A stretch of 46,306 nt of DNA from positions 1 through 46,306 of the forward strand of contig CAIWXX010000065.1 in assembly GCA_903916735.1 (NCBI GenBank), given 5' to 3'. The first letter of the stretch is position 1. Every line of letters starts with the position of its first letter. The stretch is from an uncultured Acidobacteriota bacterium. Its GTDB lineage: Bacteria; Acidobacteriota; CAIWXX01. Positions 7,500-15,146 of the stretch are shown piece by piece. The position numbers and the translations under genes were made by a program. The notes beneath the pieces are model-generated. The model did no database searches, was not told the DNA's origin, and saw only the letters and a program-made list of their open reading frames with translations.

Positions 7500-8570
7500 T
7501 TATTCGGCTTTCCGATCAGTTTGATAATAATCAGATAGGAGATACCATTGATGCCCGCTCTTGATGAAAACCACTGCGACCGCGACCGTCGGGACAGCGA
7601 GTAGCATGCCAATCAAACCGAAGAGACTGCCCCCGACAACCACCGCCGCCATGATGACAACCGGGTTCAAGCCCACGCTCTCACCAACAATCCTCGGACT
7701 GATGATGCTGCCTTCGAGGATGTGGGCCAGAATGAAAACACTACCGACCAGCATCGTCCTTCTCAGATCATGATACTGCAAAAGCGTAAAGAGCATGGCC
7801 CCGCACGAGCTCGATAGCGTCCCCACATACGGAATGAGATTTCCATAGCCTCCCAGCAATGCCCAGAACAGCGCCATCGGCACACCCAGGAGTGACAAGC
7901 CGATGCCGTAAAGGAGTGCAAGAATAGTGCACACAGTCAACTGACCCCGGACAAAGGCGCTGAGCACGCGATCGATCTCATGCATCTGTTCATTGACCGT
8001 TGCGCGATATCGAGGAGGGATAAGCCCATTGACGGTACTCTTGACCTTCTTCATGCCGCTCAGAAAATAGTAGGTCATGACGGGGATCAGGATGATGTTC
8101 AGCAACCCTAAAATGAAATTGACAACGCTGCTGAATGTCGTGGCGAGAAAGGCGGCAAGAGGCGAAAGAAGTTTCGGAGCATTCGCTTTGGCTGCTTCAA
8201 TGCCTCGTGCCATCAAAGCATCGATTCCGCCCGGAAAAACTTTGTCGATGCGCGCTATAGAGGGCTTCACGAAACTCATGAATGAAGCCGAGTACGTCGG
8301 CATTTCGGCGATGACGATTCTCACCTGCTGAATGATCGTGGGGAGGAGCAAGACGAAAATAGCGATCAGGATGCAGGCAGCGAGTGCCATCAGTCCGAGA
8401 GCCGCGACGGGTCTCGGTATCCGCCGTTTTGAAATGTAATCGACGATCGGGTCCAGAAGATAAGCCAGAGCAAATGACACGACCAGAGGCAGAAGGACCG
8501 CTCGGATCAGAAAAAAGAAAACAACGATGCCGATGATGACCGCTGAGACCACGAGCCAACGCTTTCTCAC
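7500..8570 (-). CDS. AI-2E (UPF0118) family membrane transporter
   Basis: 356 residues with about seven to eight hydrophobic segments: two near the N-terminus (residues 6-40), one at about 58-80, then a soluble loop of about 80 residues, and the C-terminal cluster from about 150. Family marks are the early SFALAYLLDPIVDYI, the later GGYGNLIPYVGTL and the EGSIISPRIVGESVGLNPVVI segment. Family members export autoinducer-2 or act as cation antiporters; the substrate cannot be told here. The start is GTG at 8570. It lies between the fliC promoter and pgsA but has no functional tie to either that I can see. Confidence 0.88.
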   Translation of the reverse strand: MRKRWLVVSAVIIGIVVFFFLIRAVLLPLVVSFALAYLLDPIVDYISKRRIPRPVAALGLMALAACILIAIFVLLLPTIIQQVRIVIAEMPTYSASFMSFVKPSIARIDKVFPGGIDALMARGIEAAKANAPKLLSPLAAFLATTFSSVVNFILGLLNIILIPVMTYYFLSGMKKVKSTVNGLIPPRYRATVNEQMHEIDRVLSAFVRGQLTVCTILALLYGIGLSLLGVPMALFWALLGGYGNLIPYVGTLSSSCGAMLFTLLQYHDLRRTMLVGSVFILAHILEGSIISPRIVGESVGLNPVVIMAAVVVGGSLFGLIGMLLAVPTVAVAVVFIKSGHQWYLLSDYYQTDRKAE

Positions 8571-8666
8571 GAATTCGCCCTGGGCCCTTTCATCTCATGA
8601 ACGCCGGATGTTTGGGTCAAGCCTTTTTTCGGCATGTGGCGAGAGAGAGTCATGATCACCCAGCTC

Positions 8667-9275
8667 TCAGTCCTGCACATCTTTGGCCTGACGCTGATTG
8701 CCGGCGGATGCCGATGTTGTGTTGTTGTCGCTGCTGGCGAGCCGAGGCAGTGTCGCGAGGTAATGAAATCCCGAGAGAAGCGTTATTGCCAGCACGGCAT
8801 CGAATGCATATCGGATGGCCTGTGGTTGCAAGCTCAACCAATTCAGCAACAATACCAGGAAGACGACGGAAACCTGCACGGAGGTTGCGACTTTGCCGAA
8901 TATCGACGGATTAAAAGTCCTCCGGCCATACGCCATATGGATGATCAGAGCCGCCAGGACGATGATGACGTCGCGGCTGATGACGAGGATCGTGAGCCAC
9001 ATTGGTATCGTGTTAGCCGGGTTGATGCCCGGCATTGACAAGAGGACGAACGCGGAGGTTATTAGAAGCTTATCAGCCATCGGATCGAGGAATGCGCCGA
9101 GAGCCGTCTTCTGGTTGAGCCGACGCGCCAGCAGGCCGTCAAGACCATCTGTTACTCCGGCGAGTAGAAACACCAGTAGTGCCAGACCTGTGTTCCCATA
9201 AATCAGGGCGATGATGAAGATGGGAACTATGCCCATCCGTAAGAGCGTCAATTGGTTCGGAAAGGTCATGACCAT
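8667..9275 (-). CDS. pgsA: CDP-diacylglycerol-glycerol-3-phosphate 3-phosphatidyltransferase
   Basis: 202 residues, inner-membrane enzyme making phosphatidylglycerophosphate, the first step to phosphatidylglycerol and cardiolipin. The CDP-alcohol phosphatidyltransferase signature is complete: D43-x2-D46-G-x2-A-R51-x8-G60-x3-D64-x3-D68, the metal- and CDP-binding residues. The N-terminal PNQLTLLRMGIVP is typical of PgsA rather than phosphatidylserine synthase. Several hydrophobic helices follow, and about 25 polar residues are added at the C-terminus. Two ATGs are possible (9275 and 9269). Length is normal for PgsA. Confidence 0.93.
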   Translation of the reverse strand: MVMTFPNQLTLLRMGIVPIFIIALIYGNTGLALLVFLLAGVTDGLDGLLARRLNQKTALGAFLDPMADKLLITSAFVLLSMPGINPANTIPMWLTILVISRDVIIVLAALIIHMAYGRRTFNPSIFGKVATSVQVSVVFLVLLLNWLSLQPQAIRYAFDAVLAITLLSGFHYLATLPRLASSDNNTTSASAGNQRQAKDVQD

Positions 9276-9523
9276 TCGCGGTGCATTATATAAGAAAAGG
9301 AAGGCCGGATTTCAACATCTAATCCCGAGGCGTTTGGGTTGCAGATGAGAGGCTATTCTTTTCGCAATGGCAGAGGTGTGGAGGAACTGATGCCTCTGAT
9401 TCACATCGGCTCCTCTCTGCAAAATCCAATCTACGGTCCAACCGGCTTGGCAATTCGCTCTGAGCTGCTCTTTCGATAGAGAGATGTCAAATATTCTTTC
9501 GTGGATTGGGGCAAGGATTTTCC

Positions 9524-9910
9524 TCAGAAATGCCGTCTACTGAATGAGTAGTGTGAATTCCTCCGGCCTTGCCGGACAAAGGAATAGGAGCTATTTCCGC
9601 GGTTGCCCATGACAACCGTCGTCCTGACCTGGTATGGAACACCCATATAGACAATAGGGCAAACGGGACCATGCGTGACAATCACCTTGGGCTGCCCGTT
9701 CATAGAGTCGTTCGCAGATCCGGAGTTGCCGGTGAAATATACCTGACGCCAGTCACCGCTATAGTTATAGAAACCGGAGCCGCTCAACTGGCCCCCGTCC
9801 CTTAACAGGATGCCCTTCCAATCTCCATTGTAGGAATAGTAATCCGCATAGGCGACAATCGAAAACCCGACACAAGCCACTGCCACCATCGCCGCTGTTC
9901 TTATCCACAT
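9524..9910 (-). CDS. Small exported protein of unknown function
   Basis: 128 residues. The N-terminus is a signal peptide (MWIRTAAMVAVACVGF then AYAD as probable cleavage region near residue 22). The mature part has two short similar motifs, YYSYNGDW and FYNYSGDW, followed by a basic, Arg/Ser/Tyr-rich tail. I recognise no family. A ribosome-binding site (GGAGAGGA) precedes the ATG. Codon structure and the signal peptide support a real gene; function open. Confidence 0.6.
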   Translation of the reverse strand: MWIRTAAMVAVACVGFSIVAYADYYSYNGDWKGILLRDGGQLSGSGFYNYSGDWRQVYFTGNSGSANDSMNGQPKVIVTHGPVCPIVYMGVPYQVRTTVVMGNRGNSSYSFVRQGRRNSHYSFSRRHF

Positions 9911-9999
9911 ATTATCCTCTCCTTCACACTTATTATATCGTGCGAAATGCCGGATTTGTCTGTGAGATCAATCACATAGTCATTTTTCAGGTTCAACCC

Positions 10000-10302
10000 C
10001 TTAGTGTCTAAATGGCGAAATGTCAACACGAAACGGCAAGATCTTCGGAACATGCAAGATCCCATCCGAACCTCTTAGTATCTGACCGGTCAATTCTGTG
10101 CACAAAATGGCAAGACCTGTGACAGGGCATAATCATGAATTCCTCTCAGGAAGCCAGGAAGTAAGGAATCCAGGAACGAACCGATCATTGCCGGCACACT
10201 ACCTTCCGTTCCCGCATTCCCACCTTCCAGGCTTCCTGAGAGGTCCGGAGTCGCTGAGTGGTGCGGCCCACCGTCTTTGGTTCCGGCTCCGCCAAGGTTA
10301 GG
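10000..10302 (-). repeat. Dispersed palindromic intergenic repeat, copy B
   Basis: Inverted second copy of the element at 457-687. The palindrome lies at 10142-10243 with arms CCTCTCAGGAAGCC / GGCTTCCTGAGAGG and the same GTGCCGGCAATG core on the minus strand. Flanking it are two tandem units of about 74 and 71 bases (10001-10074 and 10075-10145), each from TTAG(T)GTCT-like to CCTC; copy A has only one. The stretch 9911-10374 holds no convincing gene besides this element and the promoter region of the 9524-9910 gene. Confidence 0.8.
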
Positions 10303-10374
10303 GAAGCAGGTGACATGGAAGAGCTGAGCTCGCTGCTCCGTGCAGAGCAATGAGGAACGATGGAGAGGAATGCG

Positions 10375-11280
10375 CTATACGAATTTCCCTTGGCGACTGC
10401 CTCTCCGCTCCAACTCCTCATCGATCATTTTCAGTACTGTCGATTTCTCCGTGACCCAGTCGGGTGCCAGAAGCTCTGGCCTGCGTCGTTCGCCCGTCAG
10501 ACGATGAATGACAATCGTCGGATCGAGGTGTTCCAGGAAATCGCAAACCGCTGCGACATACTGATCGCGGTGCAGCAGCTCGATTTCGCCCCTTTCATAG
10601 GATTCTGCCAAAGGCGCGCCTCTGACAATATGGAGCATGTGGATTTTGACACCGTCGATGCGCAATGCGGTCAGGACACGTGCAGTTTCAATCCACTCTC
10701 CGCTACCTTCGCCCGGAAGGCCCAGAATCACATGAGCAACGACTTTGAGACGTCGTTCGTGAGTTCGAAGACACGCATCAATAAAATCCGCAAGTGTGTG
10801 TCCGCGATTGATCGCCTGCAGGGTTCGCAGATGAGCCGATTGGAGGCCATACTCAACCCAGAGCGGCAATCGCCCGGCCCACTTCTCGAGGACATCCAAA
10901 ACGGCTTGGGGAACACAGTCCGGGCGCGTGCCGATGGCGATTGCAGCGACATCGCGCGCCGAAACCACTCGAGCGAGAATGCCATCGAGCTCCTCCGCCG
11001 AGCAATAGGTATTCGAAAAAGCCTGCAGATATGCGATGAATCTGCCCGGCCTGCGGCGTGCATCGATCTGAGCTTCGATTGTCAGTCCGACGCCTCGGCC
11101 AGGACCTGAGCCGGATGGGTCGCAAAATGCGCATCCCGTTGTCCCCAGCCGCCCGTCACGAGTGGGGCACGTCATCCCAGCGTCGATTGTGACTTTGTTG
11201 AGTCTTTCGCCGAATTCATGCCTCACCCAATCAGAAAACTTCCGATACCTGGGATTGTCGCCGGCGGCATCATGGGTCAT
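10375..11280 (-). CDS. YhcC-type radical SAM protein
   Basis: 301 residues. Radical SAM enzymes use a [4Fe-4S] cluster to generate the 5'-deoxyadenosyl radical. The cluster motif here is C38-x11-C50-x2-C53 inside VTIDAGMTCPTRDGRLG, the layout of the YhcC/TIGR01212 subfamily rather than the common Cx3Cx2C. Later marks are WVEYGLQSAH, VVAHVILGLPGE and GVKIHMLH, all family-typical. The cellular role of this subfamily is not settled to my knowledge. ATG at 11280. Length is typical. Confidence 0.88.
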   Translation of the reverse strand: MTHDAAGDNPRYRKFSDWVRHEFGERLNKVTIDAGMTCPTRDGRLGTTGCAFCDPSGSGPGRGVGLTIEAQIDARRRPGRFIAYLQAFSNTYCSAEELDGILARVVSARDVAAIAIGTRPDCVPQAVLDVLEKWAGRLPLWVEYGLQSAHLRTLQAINRGHTLADFIDACLRTHERRLKVVAHVILGLPGEGSGEWIETARVLTALRIDGVKIHMLHIVRGAPLAESYERGEIELLHRDQYVAAVCDFLEHLDPTIVIHRLTGERRRPELLAPDWVTEKSTVLKMIDEELERRGSRQGKFV

Positions 11281-11374
11281 ACGCGTGTGATCAGATCGAG
11301 TGTCTGAGGAAGCATGAGGTCAATTGAGCGCCCATTGGTTTTTGAAATCGCAATCACCGCCGAACAGTTTGATT

Positions 11375-13300
11375 TTAGCGGAGAGGCATGAGGCTGTAAA
11401 TCGCCACTTCCTGCTCATTGAAGATCAGCCGGCAATCCAACCGGATGGCGTCGTCGAAGATGCGCTTCTCCTCTTGGTTTTTCCAATCCATGTACTCGCC
11501 TGGAATCCATGACATCCGTCTGATTTCACCCGAGTTGATGAGAATGTGGGTGAAGCCAAGCCCCTGGAGCTTCCGAGTAAATTCCTCCGGGCTCCGGCAT
11601 CCGCGAGCCAGGCTCACGGCAAGCGGAGTGTCGTATTTGCTTTCGGGGTAAATCTTCCGATGGATATGGAATGAGTCCATCTGCCCGATCGTCAGGATGC
11701 ATGCATCAGGCCGAAGAACAGAATTGATGAATAGGGCAGCGGGATAATCATTCAGGTTCCGAGTTAAGTATTCATCGCACGATTCAGCGCCAATGACTCG
11801 ACGGGCCGGATTGAATGCCAAGTGGTAGTAGAAGAGACAGTGATAGAAATTTGTCATCAAAATGACGAAGAAAGCCACTGAAATGAAAGCGACCCCTGCC
11901 CGGTTTCGCAACTGAGAGAGCCCATCGGAAGCAGCTATAGAGAGCAGTCCGAGGACCGGGAGCAAATGCCGCGCCTGCGGGGACATGAGCGCCCATACGG
12001 CGCAGAATACGAGCATAAAAATCAGAATGTCGCGACGCCGGGCAATTGAGAGGAAGAAAAATGGAAGCATCAAGGCAAGGGCCGGACCGATCACATCGTC
12101 CAGGAAAGGCTGCTTGAACGAATAGTAATAGGGAATCTGCAACCAGCTGATCCAGCCTTCCCTCAGTTCTCCCTGAATATTATTCAATTCGTATGCCTGC
12201 CGTTCAGCTCGATATGTGCCGGGATCTGTTTTGAATAATTTTTGAAAGTATGGATAAATCGGATTTCCAGTATAGATGGAGTTGCGCGCAAGCCATGGAC
12301 CCGCAAAGACGAGAAGGGCAAGCATGTATGGAGCATAAATTCTAAGACTCTTTCCCGGAAAGCGGCGGGTTGCGAGTATGACGAGCATGGCGGCGAGAGC
12401 ATAGAACCCAGTGTACTTGGCGGAGATTGCTGCAGAGGAGAGCAGACCGGAAAGGAGCAGCCAGCCACGACCTCTCGTCTCGATGAATCGATCCAATGCG
12501 GCGTAAGAAGCAATGACATAGAAGGTGAGGGCATAATCGACGTACGGATAACCGGCATTGATCGTGGCTGTCGGCATGCTCAGGAAGATGAGCGCCGGAG
12601 AGATCCAAACTGAACCTTTCCCCATGTGCTGCAAAAGGAGCAAAACCGCCAGGCAGAATCCCAAATTGAGAAGAGCCGGGGCTGTTTCACCGGCCACCGA
12701 TAATCCGAATGCGTAAAGCATCTCGCATGCCATTGGCCAAAATGAAAAGAAATTGTTGGGGATCGGGGCCATCAGATGCTGCCGCAAGTAATATGCAGGG
12801 ACGGAGAGATGATAGAGGATGGCATCGGTCGACCCCGGCTCGGCGAGCGCGCACATGGCCGCAAGACCAAAAAAGGGCAGAAGGAAAAGCAGCGACCACG
12901 GAGGCAGGAGCTTACGAGCGTCTTGTAGGGGCTTGCTGAAATCGGAAAAGACCGCCAGGAAGCCGCCGATGGCAGCCAACACAAGCAGAAGCCAGCCAAA
13001 AAGAAGACCGACATTCGCGAGGATAAAAATCACAAGAGAGAAAAGAGCTGAGCCAATGCCGAATCCATAGAGAGCGAGTTCGAGATCGGTTGTGGCATGC
13101 CGCCGCAGCAGAATGCGGACGATGGGGCGGCCGGCTGCGGTGAAGATACAAAGGAAAAAAGCGCAGCAGAGGAGTCCGGCGCCGAAACGAGTCATATCAT
13201 CGAGCCTTGGCGGCGCTCGGCGTTGAACGAGGTAGGACCAGCAGATTCCGGCAGACCAGACGGCGATGCCCAGGGAGAGCAGAATTGGTTTGAGGCGCAT
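11375..13300 (-). CDS. Polytopic membrane protein, GT-C glycosyltransferase-like
   Basis: About 641 residues with 11-13 hydrophobic segments across the first 500 and a soluble C-terminal domain of about 140. The first extracytoplasmic loop has GSTDAILYHLSVPAYYL, an acidic-residue loop like those holding the catalytic Asp in GT-C (ArnT/PMT-like) transferases, and GNPIYPYF further on is common in such proteins. These enzymes move sugars from polyprenyl-phosphate donors. Acceptor unknown. ATG at 13300 is taken (GGGAG upstream); TTG at 13318 is possible. The fold call is moderate; no specific function follows. Confidence 0.65.
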   Translation of the reverse strand: MRLKPILLSLGIAVWSAGICWSYLVQRRAPPRLDDMTRFGAGLLCCAFFLCIFTAAGRPIVRILLRRHATTDLELALYGFGIGSALFSLVIFILANVGLLFGWLLLVLAAIGGFLAVFSDFSKPLQDARKLLPPWSLLFLLPFFGLAAMCALAEPGSTDAILYHLSVPAYYLRQHLMAPIPNNFFSFWPMACEMLYAFGLSVAGETAPALLNLGFCLAVLLLLQHMGKGSVWISPALIFLSMPTATINAGYPYVDYALTFYVIASYAALDRFIETRGRGWLLLSGLLSSAAISAKYTGFYALAAMLVILATRRFPGKSLRIYAPYMLALLVFAGPWLARNSIYTGNPIYPYFQKLFKTDPGTYRAERQAYELNNIQGELREGWISWLQIPYYYSFKQPFLDDVIGPALALMLPFFFLSIARRRDILIFMLVFCAVWALMSPQARHLLPVLGLLSIAASDGLSQLRNRAGVAFISVAFFVILMTNFYHCLFYYHLAFNPARRVIGAESCDEYLTRNLNDYPAALFINSVLRPDACILTIGQMDSFHIHRKIYPESKYDTPLAVSLARGCRSPEEFTRKLQGLGFTHILINSGEIRRMSWIPGEYMDWKNQEEKRIFDDAIRLDCRLIFNEQEVAIYSLMPLR

Positions 13301-13418
13301 CGCCGAAAAATCTCCCAACCGTCAGTTCTCAGCCGGTCGTACCCATTCCTGAACCATTGTCATGAGACAGATCTTATTTGCCGGCAAAGCCGGTAAGAGC
13401 CATGTTGATTGTGCAGAA

Positions 13419-14789
13419 CTACTTCACTTCAAATTGCAGATCCCGCGCAACTTGTGCGCCACTGACCCTGTCGTCGATTTTGACGGTGGCCGTGTACTTC
13501 CCTGGTGGGAAGCTGGTGAGAGGCACTTCGGTGCCGAGCACGATGGCGGATGCATCCCCCGGCTTCTGCTGAGTCAATTCGGCCGGGATTCGATTGAAGT
13601 ATTGGCCGTCTCTGTTGAACACGTACTCCACCATGAGCTGTGTTTCGGAATTCGCGAGTCCATAATTATAGACATTGTAGAAAAGGAAAAGCGACGAATC
13701 CTTCGAATAAACGGCATCAGCCTTCGGAATTAATCGATAGTGACCGAATGTGAAAGGACTGACCGGAGCATTATTTGACCCGCTTGTCGATGAAGCAATT
13801 TGAACCGGTTCTATCTTGTCCGAGGCTTGAGGGGCCGTCATCTCGATCTTGCCGGAATCGAAATTGGGCACATCAATTGTGAGCTTCCGCAGAGTCACCT
13901 TGTTGGTGCTTTTATCCATGATCCCCAAAAGCAGATCGGCCTTCCCCGCCATGATGGCGAACCCGGCATAGGCGAAAGTATGCTCGCCCGCTGCGGTCGT
14001 CTCCATCGGTTCGTTGAATTCCTGTGTGGCAGATGGCTGAATGCAGCGTCCGAACGCCGCCGGCTTTGCGGGTTTCGCGCGCATGTCGGCAATGAGGCAG
14101 ACATACGTGGCCCCACCGATGGACTTCAGATATTGAATCGAGACATCACACGGAACCTCCTCACGCGCCGGGCCTCCACCGGCAAATTCGTCAATCATCG
14201 CGATCATCGTCTTATCCATCATGTGGGGATAGGTAGGGACATCGTGGAGCTCAGGATGGAGGATGAGAGCGGCCGGTATGGAGGCCAACAGGCCTATTCC
14301 ATCCGACATATCGCTTGACAATTCAAATAACCCATCCCGATTGCTGAAACGAAAGTGAAGCGGATGGGTCAACCCGAACTTCGGCATCGCCGGATAAATC
14401 CAGGTCACTCCGCCGCTGAGGGTTTCCTGCTTCTCCGGCTGCCCCAGGAGCAGGTAGATATGCGCCGCATCGGATTTGATCCCGAAACGAGTTCGCAGGA
14501 AACGATCGCTCCTGACAAACGCCAGTCGCTGTTCATAATCCGACTTGAATTCGTTGGCCGGCGTCAGGGGCGTTGGATCTCGCCGAGCCCAGAAAATCTC
14601 GATGAATCGGTCTCGATCGGCATCGTCCTTCAAATCCTTGAACGCCTTTTCGTCATCCTTGGTGACAAGCACCCATGCATCTTCTTCGAGCCATTTTTTA
14701 TGCCGATCCGACATCTTGCCGGCGATCGCATTTGCCGGGATCGCAATAAGAACGGCCAGGATCATTGTTCGATAAAAGCGTAATGGCAT
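13419..14789 (-). CDS. GWxTD domain-containing exported protein
   Basis: 456 residues. Signal peptide at 1-24 (ending NAIAG). The GWxTD-type domain spans about 27-130: KKWLEEDAWVLVTKDDEKAF, DRDRFIEIFWARRDPTP and YEQRLAFVRSDRF, followed by the RTRFGIKSDAAHIYLLLGQP region. The remainder is beta-rich, with several Ig-like-looking segments. The family is found mainly in Acidobacteriota and Bacteroidota-like genomes and has no established function. Presumably periplasmic or surface. It is divergent from lptD. Confidence 0.8.
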   Translation of the reverse strand: MPLRFYRTMILAVLIAIPANAIAGKMSDRHKKWLEEDAWVLVTKDDEKAFKDLKDDADRDRFIEIFWARRDPTPLTPANEFKSDYEQRLAFVRSDRFLRTRFGIKSDAAHIYLLLGQPEKQETLSGGVTWIYPAMPKFGLTHPLHFRFSNRDGLFELSSDMSDGIGLLASIPAALILHPELHDVPTYPHMMDKTMIAMIDEFAGGGPAREEVPCDVSIQYLKSIGGATYVCLIADMRAKPAKPAAFGRCIQPSATQEFNEPMETTAAGEHTFAYAGFAIMAGKADLLLGIMDKSTNKVTLRKLTIDVPNFDSGKIEMTAPQASDKIEPVQIASSTSGSNNAPVSPFTFGHYRLIPKADAVYSKDSSLFLFYNVYNYGLANSETQLMVEYVFNRDGQYFNRIPAELTQQKPGDASAIVLGTEVPLTSFPPGKYTATVKIDDRVSGAQVARDLQFEVK

Positions 14790-15146
14790 CGCCCACTCCT
14801 CTGCTGTGCTGTCGTTGTAGAGGGCAGTCTATCAACCGGCATTGCGATGGGTCAAATAGTAGGGGACGGGGGATAGGGATGAGAGGCGGAACGACACACA
14901 GAAATTAAGATGGTCAATCGTCATGCAAGAGGGAATGACATCAGAAGGAAGGAGGTATTAAAATAGGGTGAAAATGAAATTTAAAATATGCGAAGTCGCC
15001 AGCAGAGGCTGCCCTCTTGGTGGAGGCTCTGCCATACCACAATCCTGTTCTTTGGCGCCTTGAACAGCTATCGATTCATGTGGTATGTAGAGGATCACTA
15101 ATGTCGAAGAGGATCGTGAAAGGTACATGAATGTAGGGGGAAAGCC
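14790..15146. other. Intergenic region before lptD with a possible 29-residue frame
   Basis: Divergent promoter region of 357 bases. It holds an A-rich stretch and a small frame at 14974-15063 (29 codons plus stop, Cys-containing). AAGGAGGT lies 17 bases before its ATG, or 11 before an in-frame GTG at 14968. A weak TTGAAC / TATGTA pair with 18-base spacing near 15060-15090 might serve lptD. Nothing else is seen. Confidence 0.3.
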
